Positions 11,101-18,332 of a DNA stretch of 44,199 nt are shown piece after piece. Both the position numbers and the translations under genes were made by a program. The first letter of the stretch is position 1; every line of letters begins with the position of its first letter. The notes beneath the pieces were generated by a model. It made no database searches, was not told where the DNA came from, and saw nothing but the letters and a program-made list of their open reading frames with translations. The DNA comes from Arenicella sp. (lineage in GTDB: Bacteria; Pseudomonadota; Gammaproteobacteria; Arenicellales; Arenicellaceae): positions 1-44,199 of the forward strand of contig JALZVW010000059.1 in NCBI GenBank assembly GCA_023301745.1, in the 5' to 3' direction.

Positions 11101-12536
11101 GTACTGTCGAGAGGCTGCACAATCACTGAATAATCGAAGGTGTTACCCGAAACTGCGTCAGTTAGAGGGCCACCATTGCCGCCCGCATCAACACAAATCT
11201 CGATATCTTGTGTCGCACCCTGACCAGGCACATCGGCAATCACCCAAATTGGCGATGCGTTTAGAGGGTCTATCGCGTTATCAAGTTCAGGGTTATTACC
11301 AGGAGCAAAGCCGACTCGAATCGTATCGCCCAACAAACGCAGTGGCGTTGTTACATGACCCCAATCGTGAATTTGGTTACCATCGTCAATTACAGTGTAA
11401 GCCGTGAAGACTTCGCCACCTTGAGATTCAAAACGGATACCGGTTAGCCCGTTTGCATTAGCGGGTGGAACTTCAAATCGCGCGGACGCATTCGCTGTAA
11501 CGGTAACCGCCGTTGGCGCAGCGTTAGGAGACGCATTGGTAAACGCATCAACAACAATATCCGCATCGGTTGGATTAAAGAGAAAAACGACCGCATCATC
11601 TGCTGCATCAGTGGTACCAACAGCTTCATAATAGGTATTGCTTAGCAATGCATTTGGGAACAAGGTGTAAAAGCGCACCTCGTAAGTCGAATTGACATCG
11701 CCAGTTAAGACATTCACTTGTACTGGCGCGCCAGAATTGATCGTTGCGCCTTCACTAATAACTAGGTCTCTGCCTAGCGTAGCGTCATCGCCAATGCCAA
11801 ACTCAATCGACTCACCACGATTCAAGAGAACCGGTGCAAACGCCGGCGCAGCCCCATTACCGTCGGGGTCAAAAATCACTGAAGTATTGTCCTCAGAGGC
11901 CATTATCGTGATGGCGACCTGTTCAAACATATCGTTTGAATTAGCCGTATTTTCGCCAATAGGCAAAATATAGTTATTACCAAACTGCGCCGCTGGAAAC
12001 AGCTCAAACGCGCCTGCTAGAAAGGTTCCTGTACCGGTAGGGAAGAGTGACCTAGTAATATTAACCGTTCGATTCACGCGAAAAAAATCACGAGCAACCA
12101 CATCAGCCTGGTCAAAAACGACTACTTCGCCAACATCGAATACATCATCAACATCATTAGTACAATTAGCTAAATTAGGGTTGAAGCCATTACTGCAATC
12201 ACTATCGCCCCAAAACGCGGTAGTTGCGGCAAACGGGCCTACAGCATACGTAGTATCGGCCTCAAAACCGTCAGCACTTGGGTCAAAGATAACAACAGTA
12301 CCCAGCTCACGAATAACGATGTCGGTACGCGTTATTACTGGGAGCACTGGTGTTAAACCGACGCCGCCAGTCGGGGCGTCGATGTCATCAAAAAACTCAA
12401 ATGCTTGGCCTTCAGGAAGCGGCACATAGAATTCTTCAAACGTTTGAGCTAGCGCATTACTTGATAGACCTAACAATAGAATACTGCTGAGCAATACCAC
12501 TCGCAGCTTAGCCATTAAACTGCCCACAACGGACAT
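2178..12536 (-). CDS. Giant SdrD_B-repeat surface/adhesin protein with embedded lectin-like modules
   Basis: About 3450 residues. The frame opens at 12611, but I prefer the ATG at 12536 (GGA five bases before it) or the one at 12515, because both lead straight into the signal peptide ending LSSNALAQ. The first ~550 residues resemble an IgGFc-binding-like domain. About 18 SdrD_B-type repeats follow, each with a 'GDxVxxDxNGNGxQDxxEPG' opening and a 'TDxNGxYxFxxLxxGxY' middle; this family is a calcium-binding beta-sandwich. Three inserts sit inside repeats: a jelly-roll-like domain (about 9910-10440), an Asp-rich EF-hand-like stretch plus F5/8 type C domain (about 5450-6095) and a PA14 domain (about 4660-5040). 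The C terminus (2178-2670) is a fibronectin-like domain and an acidic tail. No LPxTG motif, autotransporter barrel or T1SS repeats were seen, so export beyond the periplasm is unexplained. Confidence 0.88.
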   Translation of the reverse strand: MSVVGSLMAKLRVVLLSSILLLGLSSNALAQTFEEFYVPLPEGQAFEFFDDIDAPTGGVGLTPVLPVITRTDIVIRELGTVVIFDPSADGFEADTTYAVGPFAATTAFWGDSDCSNGFNPNLANCTNDVDDVFDVGEVVVFDQADVVARDFFRVNRTVNITRSLFPTGTGTFLAGAFELFPAAQFGNNYILPIGENTANSNDMFEQVAITIMASEDNTSVIFDPDGNGAAPAFAPVLLNRGESIEFGIGDDATLGRDLVISEGATINSGAPVQVNVLTGDVNSTYEVRFYTLFPNALLSNTYYEAVGTTDAADDAVVFLFNPTDADIVVDAFTNASPNAAPTAVTVTANASARFEVPPANANGLTGIRFESQGGEVFTAYTVIDDGNQIHDWGHVTTPLRLLGDTIRVGFAPGNNPELDNAIDPLNASPIWVIADVPGQGATQDIEICVDAGGNGGPLTDAVSGNTFDYSVIVQPLDSTRLYSQGVVQANNGLDQTGMLAFACNSVGDIAIADPAVVLLAAAWGQDPEFTAPGDSGFDVGTTIRTGSNDRLFLGDEIFEDLNGNGARDAGEPLIAGVDVTISVANLDIDVDRDTPGIQNTLTIRTTSNGYLFTGLTSGQNYTITVTPPDSFSPVSDPDGVLDNTTTVNLSASTLAQDFGYVNGVPIGLVGDFIYTDINGNGIQDAAEPGIGGINLELCRIDGGTFGTIIVATDEYDTVAYNNNAAQWASDWIELNDDGSPATTQPGNDGIFITGAGELSISGNNGSPSPSLTRQIDLTGFGSVALTFGFRGADDTYEPADQIFVELSIDGGAFTNLTTILGADIDDFSGNITLPFDSQGSNNVRVRFQVAPGASFNTAGEVLFIDNLAIVDNPVCQTEVTDSAGGYLFTDVPTGEYEITVLNPPAGLQNTDDPSSDGNSSNTFNLLNSGGNLEQDFGYFDPSFVIGRVYLDTNGNGVQDVNEPGIANLDIVVTDSLGNFQIVETDANGDYLAQVPPGVTQVNIDDNDPQFPSGFIQTDGVDPTNVLAVAGVTADAGDDGYFQGNTIGDTIYSEEFATSGLGTLGAQDGGDPGIPNVLVTLTPPINVDLGLGAGVAISQLTDVNGNYSFVGLPDANYVVTVTQPSGSTQTQDPDGGNDNSSAVSISGGIINNDQDFGYANNVATGRIGDRVYNDINGNGVQDPGEPGLAGITVQISGDLDDDDNTVNTVRTEVTDANGDYLFGDLLEADGVTADASDTGLPTTNGAEVYTVTILTPPAGQINSQDPDGGLPNFSQLTLSTAGGNLDQDFGYFVASVVTGHLYIDSNGNGNQDAGEPDLAGVDVIITDANGNQQTVSSDINGDYSASVPPGATTANVDETDAQFPLNHLQTEGTDPTTVTAVAGATVSLGIDGYAPMGFIGDKVFFDSATQGSIGVFDSAFDTGISAVAVTLTPPAGIDLGNGAGVPLTTVTDANGNYGFGALPAGTYLINVTPPSNVTPSVDPNELGVCVVCDSASTITIVAGEINAIQDFGYQSLEPSGRIGDRVFNDLNGNGVQEPNEPGLANIDVQLCGDLDDNDATVETCRVETTDADGDYLFGDGLAADGVTANALDIGLPATTGTEDYTLRVLNPPVGSTNTADPDGLTASVAQLTLPGGFSNLDQDFGYVIRSSLSGTVWLDEDLDGILDIEETGITGVQVELILGGAVVATTVADANGNYSFADILPGEYTVNVIDTTLPPGLQNTAGANGVDPRLVSVESGVAVDNIDFGYIPNTNTGAIGDRVWFDANSNGIQDPGEAGIGGVTLNLTNSDGSAVAGVGSVTSNENGDYLFTNVPFGDDYIASIATGDPQLSGFAPTVGPQSEGGFIGNPVSLSATASVVTDIDFGFNAANSNTIIDSFWVDSDRDGIRDTDEEPLANVTATLFNDANNDGIADDADGNGQPDVVATTRSDLNGEIRFTGLQDGSYVIAVTDVNNELLTYLGTTTEAAASLSETVSVSSGATNSQNSFGYNQAGLIAGTVYADTDVSFDQDPGEAGFSDVTVTLLLDADGNGTFETTVETVQTGADGLYEFNVNNPGDYRVVVTPPGGTQTEDPEGTPNNQTDITLTTGQSSVGNDFGYEGVANTFDLSGTVFLDSDKDGVEDIGEIGIQGVTLALISRSTIDSYNVINGMLDINDDGVINSDDDGQADGIAIVDGNFDINGNGSIGEDDSAAVEGFDILAGMINLAQAGVASQSSTLGSFVASNAINGITSSNANSELAHTSGGGATNQWWELDLGSVQAIGEITIFNRDNCCQNRLTGVAVMIADTPFDAPAALGENAASLTAANANQDARIDLVAPNFAAPIAGDVVVDFAGVQARYIRLQKTVTTGGSAINILEVKVTPNFIPRTTVDADRIVATTTSDVNGNYVFSGLPNGDYSVAVTDTAVRLAGFDITSGLDVLDRAIADADEVNVDFGYIREEATASISGEVFIDENTNANAEDGEFNLSNVDVHLCRAPLDTGVNLPNGVVSFARYDGAFNVVADIEVTGTLSTGPDETRSDFGILAADNNTNQFAYIFNGFINITTAGSYRFRTLSDDGSVVVVDGSLVVDNDGGHAAVTVTSDPITLSAGFHSIEVRYFEQAGGDTFVFTYETPGGGGFTALPPAILSSLSDMCNPSHPNFVASTTSDANGEYIFRDLPPGQYVVDSDPSDIPAGLEKTVDPEVVNLSERENVTDVDHGYSSSDIPGDPDGNSAGVLSGFVWVDVDANGNFDANESPISGVTINVFRASSAPGSPPVLTTTTEPDGSWIISNIVANLADDLIVTYQANDVTDGGVTISGIDSAAGANLNQTQPTNLPIGDDIYNPVPLLSDDDNIISNLNFGFDPGTTDLGSIRGTIYTDADQNGDLGLVSPSVDTELRDVTVNLLDEAGNVLATTRTDENGQYMFVGLNVGDSVTGLNYQVVITDNINVTSDLNPLETLPTLINLRDVAGTSSNPTAGVRNAIQQDAGFISDTDFFSIGNRFFFDANRNGIVDDDESGIEGVTVQCWLDVDQSETPNDPSVGSSSVVPQPGIDNLIRTVVTDENGEYVCTSLPNGNYIVVVADANGFDELADGTLVTGSVGDNFAKNWSYALTLGIDDPATAVDESSQPNFAADFGVSGSNTLSGVIFVEPENLIEPADGAVVIDPNVNLDGVAGGPSDDSSTNGVDLAATVNVPVDLLLEQQDGSFQVIQTTTSGADGSYNFEGLPDGRYQVRVRPTGTGIDGYGQTGDPDLALIAGGDPTDLVCDSVTISLCDNTAGTPIDLDSAGANTAGITESGVDFGYQRGFATTPVTINFFSSTRSGGTVNFVWETSNEVGHAGFQVYARTQEGWQLLNDQLLVGNIDVNSEVETKQYNFEAQSEAKWFALVDVSDTEEVIARGPFKVGEEYGANLGKKDVFDWSLVVPAAPKSVDEVRTLIGDKLGQRASESDEFDPEFEAFLDEVDQLDGEAL
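7587..8651 (-). repeat. Three-domain super-repeat, copy B
   Basis: Second copy of the three-domain unit ('VTGHLYIDSNGNG', 'IGDKVFFDSA', 'IGDRVFNDLNGNG'), with spacers 'VPPGATTANVDETDAQFP' and 'GDLDDNDATVETC' parallel to copy A. The copies have diverged. Copy B has a Cys pair in its third domain where copy A has none. Confidence 0.75.
8652..9707 (-). repeat. Three-domain super-repeat, copy A
   Basis: Encodes three consecutive SdrD_B domains in the order 'VIGRVYLDTNGNG', 'IGDTIYSEE' and 'IGDRVYNDINGNG'. The same order, with matching spacers such as 'VPPGVTQVNIDDNDPQFP' and 'GDLDDDDNTVNTV', recurs in the next unit. The period is about 1056 bases, or 352 codons. Confidence 0.75.
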
Positions 12537-12611
12537 TTCATTCCGGCCAAGCGCCATCATTGAATACACTAATACATCTAATCTGTTCATATATGAACCA
12601 ACCCACCGCAA

Positions 12612-13341
12612 ACAGCGACAATAAAATCAAGCACCAACAGCGCAATATCTGTAAGTGTTCGAAAGACCGCAATTGGTTCATGCTTTAGACAGAATATATC
12701 AAAGCGTTTAATAGGGCTAAGACGACCTTATTAATCGATAAAACAACCCTTAGCCTTAGCGTCTGCAGCGCACCCACTGCTTAGCTCGGCAACCAACCGC
12801 ACCAAATATAGCTATAGGCCTGACATATCAATTAATCGGAGAACCAACCCTATAACGGCCGTTACACACCTTAGAAAGGTAGCACTGGCAATACGCATAG
12901 AAATAAAAAGAATATTTGCAAGAAGCCGTCACTTTAGTGTCGACTGCAACAGTAGTAATTGACCCCACTCAACACTACCAAACACTGTACCCCAATAAGC
13001 GATTACGATGACAAGCGGCACTAAGCAACCAGTCACTATAAATCAATGAGTTAACCGCATTCCACAATTCACTTCTATACGCTAACGTTAGATGCCATTT
13101 GGGCACCTAGATATCAAGGACACCCTCCAAAGGTGCCCACAGATACTTAAATTTTACCTAGTTTAGGCAAAACAGTGTAGCGCTTTGAGGCAAGTTATCA
13201 AAAATTCACTCGCCTAAACTCTTGATAACATGAACTTTCTCTACAAAGGCCCATTAAAATCAGAGTCGCCTAACTAAGCACCATTTTTTACCGTTTTATA
13301 ATAAGAACACAAAAACGACCATAACGTAATTGGACCAAAGT
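12612..13341. other. 730-base intergenic stretch without a gene
   Basis: Lies between the end of fbaA and the start of the giant adhesin gene, both on the minus strand. It must hold the fbaA 3' end and the adhesin promoter. I found no convincing coding frame, no RNA gene and no U-tract terminator. The only structure I can support is the inverted repeat at 13100-13139. Confidence 0.5.
13100..13139. repeat. 9-bp inverted repeat TGGGCACCT / AGGTGCCCA
   Basis: Perfect 9-base arms (13100-13108 and 13131-13139) are separated by 22 bases. The loop is long and no T-run follows on either strand, so it is not a standard terminator. It could be a protein-binding site or a leader structure for the adhesin operon, about 490 bases further on. 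Confidence 0.5.
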
Positions 13342-14412
13342 CTATTTATTACGGCCTATGCAGTTTAAATCGGCAAACGACTCTTCGAGCCTAGTCACAA
13401 AGTAGTCTTCAGCCTGACGAAGCACCTTACGAGGGTCGTAGTATTTTTTATTTGGCAAGTCTTCTCCCTCAGGGTTGCCAATCTGAGTTTCGACATAGCT
13501 CATGTTTTGCTTGTAGTAGTCACGAACACCGGCATTAAACGCCCATTGCATGTCAGTATCTAGATTCATCTTGATCACGCCATAATCAATCGACTTTCGA
13601 ATGTCGTCTTGTGAGGAACCTGAGCCGCCATGAAATACGAAACTTACTGGCTTAGTGCCTGTTTTGTCGATTTGGTCAGCTACATAATTTTGTGAGTTTT
13701 TCAGAATCTCAACGGACAATTTAACATTGCCCGGCTTGTAGACACCGTGGACATTGCCAAATGCCGCCGCAATAGTGAAATTAGGGTTGATTTTCGAAAG
13801 GCGCTCATAGGCATAAAACACTTCAGACGGATGAGTGTAGAGCTTGCTTACGTCAACGTCACTATTGTCGACCCCGTCCTCTTCACCGCCAGTAATACCT
13901 AACTCGATTTCTAAACCGATTTCTATTTTGCTCATGCGCTCCAAGTATTTAGCGCAAATATCAATATTTTCCTCAATCGGCTCTTCAGAGAGGTCCAACA
14001 TATGCGAGCTAAACAGCGGTTTACCAACACGTTCGTAATACGTTTCTTGGTAGTCGAGCAGGCGGTCGATCCATTCAATGTTTTTCAGCGAGCAATGATC
14101 AGTGTGAAGAATAACCGGCACACCATACATTTCAGCAACTTGATGCACATGCAACGCGGCTGAAATACAACCGGCGGCTGACGCTTCAAAATTGTCGTTA
14201 GCTAGGCTTTTACCGGCGTAAAACTGCCCGCCTCCAAATGAGAGCTGAACAATCACTGGCGACTCTACCTTCGCGGCCGTCTCCATGATCGCGTTGACCG
14301 TTGATGTGCCTACCGCATTTACCCCAGGCATAGCATAGCCAACAGCTTTGGCGTCTTCATAGATATCAATTAGTTCTTGGCCGTATACAACGCCGGGACG
14401 GAATTTACTCAT
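13342..14412 (-). CDS. fbaA: Class II fructose-bisphosphate aldolase
   Basis: 356 residues, the length of the E. coli FbaA type (class IIA, about 358). It catalyses the reversible split of fructose-1,6-bisphosphate into dihydroxyacetone phosphate and glyceraldehyde-3-phosphate in the cytoplasm. The zinc-ligand segment HTDHC, the Glu-rich ELGITGGEEDG loop and the phosphate-binding HGGSGSS and NLDTD motifs are all present. The start is supported by GGAAGAG a few bases upstream. It follows asnS on the same strand across 316 bases, so it probably has its own promoter. An ordinary housekeeping gene. Confidence 0.96.
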   Translation of the reverse strand: MSKFRPGVVYGQELIDIYEDAKAVGYAMPGVNAVGTSTVNAIMETAAKVESPVIVQLSFGGGQFYAGKSLANDNFEASAAGCISAALHVHQVAEMYGVPVILHTDHCSLKNIEWIDRLLDYQETYYERVGKPLFSSHMLDLSEEPIEENIDICAKYLERMSKIEIGLEIELGITGGEEDGVDNSDVDVSKLYTHPSEVFYAYERLSKINPNFTIAAAFGNVHGVYKPGNVKLSVEILKNSQNYVADQIDKTGTKPVSFVFHGGSGSSQDDIRKSIDYGVIKMNLDTDMQWAFNAGVRDYYKQNMSYVETQIGNPEGEDLPNKKYYDPRKVLRQAEDYFVTRLEESFADLNCIGRNK

Positions 14413-14728
14413 GATTACTCTTCCACTTACTTATGAACGTGAATCACACTGACAAACTTTGGATGCATGACAGTGCGCGATGGATTTTCGATGCCGCTAT
14501 TGTAAACAAAAGTCTTTTCCTTTGTCGCGCCTATTTGTCTCGCCTATCTTTCGCCTTACTGGCCATAACACCATTATATTGCTAATTGATGCTACCTTAG
14601 CCGCGACAAAGCTTTTCATTCGCGCTGACTTGAACCCGAATCAGCCGAAGCGAGACTTTCACAAACATTCTGAGTCTACAACAAAATACTAAAGCACTTG
14701 AAATGACGCGCGCGATTTTGCCATTAAG
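14413..14728. other. Intergenic stretch between asnS and fbaA
   Basis: 316 bases between the asnS stop and the fbaA start. Apart from the fbaA Shine-Dalgarno sequence next to its ATG, I see no gene, strong hairpin or clear promoter hexamers. A plus-strand frame at 14480-14692 has no recognisable content. Confidence 0.4.
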
Positions 14729-16126
14729 CTAAAACTGAGCGGAACCAGGCGAGCGTGGGAACGGAATCACGTCGCGAATATTTTCCATACCAGTAACATA
14801 ATTTATTAGCCGTTCGAATCCCAAACCAAAACCTGCATGGGGTACCGTTCCGTAACGGCGTAGCTCACGATACCACCATAAATGTTCAGCGGTTTCTTGA
14901 TCTGGAAAGCGAGCGTCCAGCATATCTAAACGCTCCTCACGTTGACTGCCGCCAATAATTTCGCCAATGCCCGGAACCAACACGTCCATAGCGGCCACGG
15001 TTTTTTCGTCATCATTGAGTCGCATATAAAACGCTTTAATTTCTTTAGGATAATTCTTCAGAATCACGGGGCCTTTAATGTGCTCCTCTGATAGAAAGCG
15101 TTCGTGTTCAGAGGCCAGGTCAACCCCCCATTCAACCGGGTATTCAAATTTCTTGCCGCTTTTCAATAAAATATCAATCGCATCGGTGTAATCCATATGC
15201 ACAAAGTCATTATCAACCACGCTATTGAGGCGATCAAGCACGCCCTTATCAACACGTTGCTGAAAGAATTCCATGTCATCAGCGCGCTCACTCAACACCG
15301 CCTTAATACAATGCTTCAAAAAGTCTTCAGCCAGCCTCGCGTCATCGTTTAAATCGGCAAAGGCAATTTCAGGCTCAACCATCCAAAACTCGGCTAAGTG
15401 TCGGCTAGTATGAGAATTTTCAGCTCTAAAGGTTGGGCCAAAGGTGTACACCTTAGACATCGCCAAGCAATAAGACTCAACATTCAATTGCCCTGACACC
15501 GTTAAAAAACTCTCACCGCCAAAAAAGTCTTGTTCATAATCGACACGCCCTTTGTCGTTGCGTGGCAAATTTTCCATATCGAGCGTAGAAACACGAAACA
15601 ACTCGCCCGCGCCTTCGCAATCACTTGCCGTGATGATCGGCGTGTTTACCCACTGAAAACTATTTTGATGAAAGTAATTGTGAATCGCGTTTGCTAAGGT
15701 ACTTCGAACACGAGTGACCGCACCAATGGCATTAGTGCGCGGGCGCAAATGGGCTTGGGTACGTAAAAATTCAAAGGTGTGCCGTTTCTTAGCGATGGGG
15801 TATTTCTCGGGGTCATCGACCCAACCAACCACTTCGAGACTGGTGACTTGAACCTCTACCGACTGACCTTGGCCTTGCGACTCAACTAAAGTGCCCGTTG
15901 CAATCAAAGAGCAACCCGCACTTAAGCTCATTACGTCATCTTCATAGTTGCCGAGAGTATCCGGCACGACAAGCTGAATCGCATCGAAGCATGAACCATC
16001 GTGCAGCGCGACAAACGAGATGCCGGCTTTAGAGGTTCTACGAGTTCTCACCCAGCCTTTAAGGATTACTTCTTCACCAGTGGGAACCGCTCCCTTGAAA
16101 ATATCAGCGATGGAATGCTTGTTCAT
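14729..16126 (-). CDS. asnS: Asparaginyl-tRNA synthetase
   Basis: 465 residues, the usual length for bacterial AsnRS, which charges tRNA-Asn with asparagine. The N-terminal OB-fold anticodon-binding domain (about residues 1-115, with [11 protein letters not shown]) is followed by a class II catalytic core. Motif 2 region FRAEN(S)[15 protein letters not shown] and motif 3 GFGLGFERL near the C terminus are both present. The [11 protein letters not shown] form is the AsnRS rather than the AspRS version. A perfect TATAAT lies 33 bases upstream of the ATG. Confidence 0.97.
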   Translation of the reverse strand: MNKHSIADIFKGAVPTGEEVILKGWVRTRRTSKAGISFVALHDGSCFDAIQLVVPDTLGNYEDDVMSLSAGCSLIATGTLVESQGQGQSVEVQVTSLEVVGWVDDPEKYPIAKKRHTFEFLRTQAHLRPRTNAIGAVTRVRSTLANAIHNYFHQNSFQWVNTPIITASDCEGAGELFRVSTLDMENLPRNDKGRVDYEQDFFGGESFLTVSGQLNVESYCLAMSKVYTFGPTFRAENSHTSRHLAEFWMVEPEIAFADLNDDARLAEDFLKHCIKAVLSERADDMEFFQQRVDKGVLDRLNSVVDNDFVHMDYTDAIDILLKSGKKFEYPVEWGVDLASEHERFLSEEHIKGPVILKNYPKEIKAFYMRLNDDEKTVAAMDVLVPGIGEIIGGSQREERLDMLDARFPDQETAEHLWWYRELRRYGTVPHAGFGLGFERLINYVTGMENIRDVIPFPRSPGSAQF

Positions 16127-16158
16127 GCTCGAGTCTCGTCGAAAGTTTAGTTTCTCTA

Positions 16159-16164
16159 ATTATA
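16159..16164 (-). promoter_or_regulatory. Probable -10 element of asnS
   Basis: Read on the minus strand this is TATAAT, a perfect sigma-70 -10 hexamer, 32 bases before the asnS ATG. No good -35 is visible at 16-18 bases, so the promoter may be weak or activator-dependent. Confidence 0.45.
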
Positions 16165-16247
16165 GCGACATGCAACAAAAATTGGTTAGCCTATTTTCAC
16201 CAGTGCGCTACGGTTATGCTTTTTCAAAAGCTCGTATAGCTATTAGG

Positions 16248-16844
16248 CTATTTCTCAAAGAATTGTGTCTCCAATAATCGTTCATCGGACTCAGCAACCG
16301 CTTTCAAACGCCCCATTACCAGTGGCAATTCTTTTTTAAAGCTGTTTGCAGCCACCGCATAAATCAAAAAACGAAGCCGCCCTTTGAACACCACTTCGTG
16401 AGTAAACTTCGTTTTGCCAGACTCTGATTTTTCAAAATAGCGTTTTAACTCTATGCGCTGATAGAGAGGCACAAACAATGTCTCGGTAAACGAGACGTCA
16501 GGGGTCACTTGAGTTAGCTTGAAGCGAGTTTTAGCTGCTCCATCAGCCTTAACAACACCGGTTGCACCTTGCTCAAAATGCTGACCCTCGTCTAAACGAG
16601 AGTATTCTAACAAGGTGTCGAATCGCTTCCAATTTTCAACATCGGACCATAAGCCCCAGATCGTGCTTGGCTTGGCGGTTGTTTCAACCGAGTACTTCAG
16701 CCGATAACCACTCAACACTTCAACACTATCAAGCTGTGGTTCATTGGCGCTCGCCAATGACAAAACAAGCAAGCCGGCGAGTAGAAAAACAGCTCGGTTA
16801 AGCCCTCTAAAACACCCGATGACACCACCCCATAGTGCATTCAT
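16248..16844 (-). CDS. Secreted SRPBCC (START-like) family protein
   Basis: 198 residues. A hydrophobic N-terminal segment ending in LASA looks like a signal peptide. The rest fits the SRPBCC/polyketide-cyclase-like fold: 'STIWGLWSDVENWKRFD' is the typical first helix-strand, and a C-terminal helix includes 'KKELPLVMGRLKAVAES'. The family binds hydrophobic ligands; no ligand can be named here. It lies 29 bases after the DUF302 gene on the same strand, so the two probably form an operon of exported proteins. asnS follows 121 bases later with its own -10 element. Confidence 0.75.
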   Translation of the reverse strand: MNALWGGVIGCFRGLNRAVFLLAGLLVLSLASANEPQLDSVEVLSGYRLKYSVETTAKPSTIWGLWSDVENWKRFDTLLEYSRLDEGQHFEQGATGVVKADGAAKTRFKLTQVTPDVSFTETLFVPLYQRIELKRYFEKSESGKTKFTHEVVFKGRLRFLIYAVAANSFKKELPLVMGRLKAVAESDERLLETQFFEK

Positions 16845-16873
16845 CGCATCACTTGCTCGACTTATCTATTGGC

Positions 16874-17320
16874 TTACTCAGTTGCGGCGGCAGCCAAACT
16901 AGCCAATAAACCCGTGATTTTCTCTAGCACAGGATCGCAGCCTTCAATGGCATGGAGCTCTTTCATGAACGCCGGGTTTGAATACGCCAGTTTAACCGTG
17001 CCATCAGCGTCTTCCCACACCAGCGCTTTTTGCGGCAGATCAATCGCCACCGTAGCCGCGCATTGCATCAACAGTGTTCCTGCGTTCGGATTACCAAACA
17101 AAATAACTTCGGTTGGCCTGAGTTCGAGATCAACACCAGCGGCATTTTTTGAGTGATCAATTCGTGCAAATAAACGCAGCCCTTTGTTTTCGACAAGCTG
17201 AACAAATTTATCAGCCGTATCTTGAACAGAGTGTTGGCTCTCTACAGTAATTAAATGGTCATGAGCAAAAGTAGGCATAGTAAATATCAGTAAAGAAAAA
17301 ATGGTTAATAGTGATTTCAT
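16874..17320 (-). CDS. Exported DUF302 domain protein
   Basis: 148 residues with a signal peptide (MKSLLTIFSLLIFTMPTFA). The mature part matches the DUF302 pattern: 'SVQDTADKFVQLVENKGLRLFARIDH' followed by 'ELRPTEVILFGNPNAGTLLMQ' and 'IDLPQKALVWEDADG'. The biochemical role of DUF302 is not established. It is probably co-transcribed with the downstream SRPBCC gene and shares a 100-base divergent promoter region with the alpha/beta hydrolase gene. Confidence 0.88.
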   Translation of the reverse strand: MKSLLTIFSLLIFTMPTFAHDHLITVESQHSVQDTADKFVQLVENKGLRLFARIDHSKNAAGVDLELRPTEVILFGNPNAGTLLMQCAATVAIDLPQKALVWEDADGTVKLAYSNPAFMKELHAIEGCDPVLEKITGLLASLAAAATE

Positions 17321-17420
17321 AAGTGTAATGACCTTGTTAGATGAATCAATCTTTCACCCAGAATAACAGCTTGCTGCTAAGGTAGCTCAAGCTTAAATAC
17401 TAATTCATCTAAATACGCAC

Positions 17421-18269
17421 ATGGACAAATACCTTATCAGCAACGACATTCAGCTTTGCTATCAAGATCTTGGCGACTCTTCAAAGCCCGCCATATTGTT
17501 GATTGCAGGCCTCGGCGAACAATTAGGGGAATGGCCAACGAATTTCTGTAATTTATTGGTAGAACACGGCTATCGCGTTATTCGCTACGACAACCGAGAC
17601 ATTGGTCTTTCAGATAAAATGAGCGAGCAGCCGTATTCACTCAACGATATGGCCGACGACGCCGCTGGCTTGCTAGATGCCCTTGCACTAGAAGGTGCGC
17701 ACGTGGTCGGCATGTCAATGGGAGGCATGATCGCGCAAATACTAACCGCCGAACACCCGAGCCGCGTTCGCAGCCTGTGTTCAATTATGTCGTCCAGTGG
17801 CAAGCCAGGGCTGCCAAAACCAACAACACCCGTGCAAGCAATAATGGCCAAGAAAACCGACGGATCAATTAACGGCTTTATTGAAAACTGGGTAGCAGGC
17901 AAACAGCTGATTGACAGCCCGGCCTACCCAGCTAAGAACTCAGTTTTATATGCGAGGGCCAAGTCAAATTGTGAACGGTCCTACAACCCAGGTGGCTACA
18001 TGCGCCACCTAAATGCTATTTACTCAAATGGCAGTCGTGTATCGCTATTAGAAAAAATCGATTGCCCAACATTGATATTGCATGGCACAGACGACCCATT
18101 AATTCCCAAAGAGTGCGGCGAAGACACCGCTAAACACATCAAAGGTTCACGGCTAGAGTTAATCGATGGAATGGGCCACAACTTACCTCAAGCCCTGCAC
18201 CCGCACTTGTGCAACTCGATAGTAGAAAACATAGAAAAAGCTGAACGCCTGAAGCCAGCTAAGCAATAA
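17421..18269 (+). CDS. Alpha/beta hydrolase
   Basis: 282 residues, cytoplasmic, with no signal peptide. The nucleophile elbow GMSMGG (Ser), the acid in HGTDDPLIP (Asp) and the His in GMGHNLP form the expected triad. The overall pattern resembles RdmC-like esterases (aclacinomycin methylesterase family). The natural substrate is unknown. It is transcribed divergently from the DUF302 gene and converges with the CAP-domain gene. Confidence 0.9.
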   Translation: MDKYLISNDIQLCYQDLGDSSKPAILLIAGLGEQLGEWPTNFCNLLVEHGYRVIRYDNRDIGLSDKMSEQPYSLNDMADDAAGLLDALALEGAHVVGMSMGGMIAQILTAEHPSRVRSLCSIMSSSGKPGLPKPTTPVQAIMAKKTDGSINGFIENWVAGKQLIDSPAYPAKNSVLYARAKSNCERSYNPGGYMRHLNAIYSNGSRVSLLEKIDCPTLILHGTDDPLIPKECGEDTAKHIKGSRLELIDGMGHNLPQALHPHLCNSIVENIEKAERLKPAKQ

Positions 18270-18332
18270 CCGCCTAATTTCAACAACGGTCTTACCCACC
18301 TTAATGACGCGAGGTTAATAAGTGCGTATAAG

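Noticed and set aside
2498-12429. Many 60-130 residue frames on both strands inside the giant adhesin gene
   Set aside because: They lie antisense or out of frame to a gene with consistent domain content, have no recognisable domains, and arise from its Asp/Gly/Thr-rich codon use.
2178-12536. Giant repeat gene considered as a type I secreted RTX or autotransporter adhesin
   Set aside because: No RTX nonapeptides, no C-terminal barrel and no secretion-signal-like tail; it has an N-terminal signal peptide instead.
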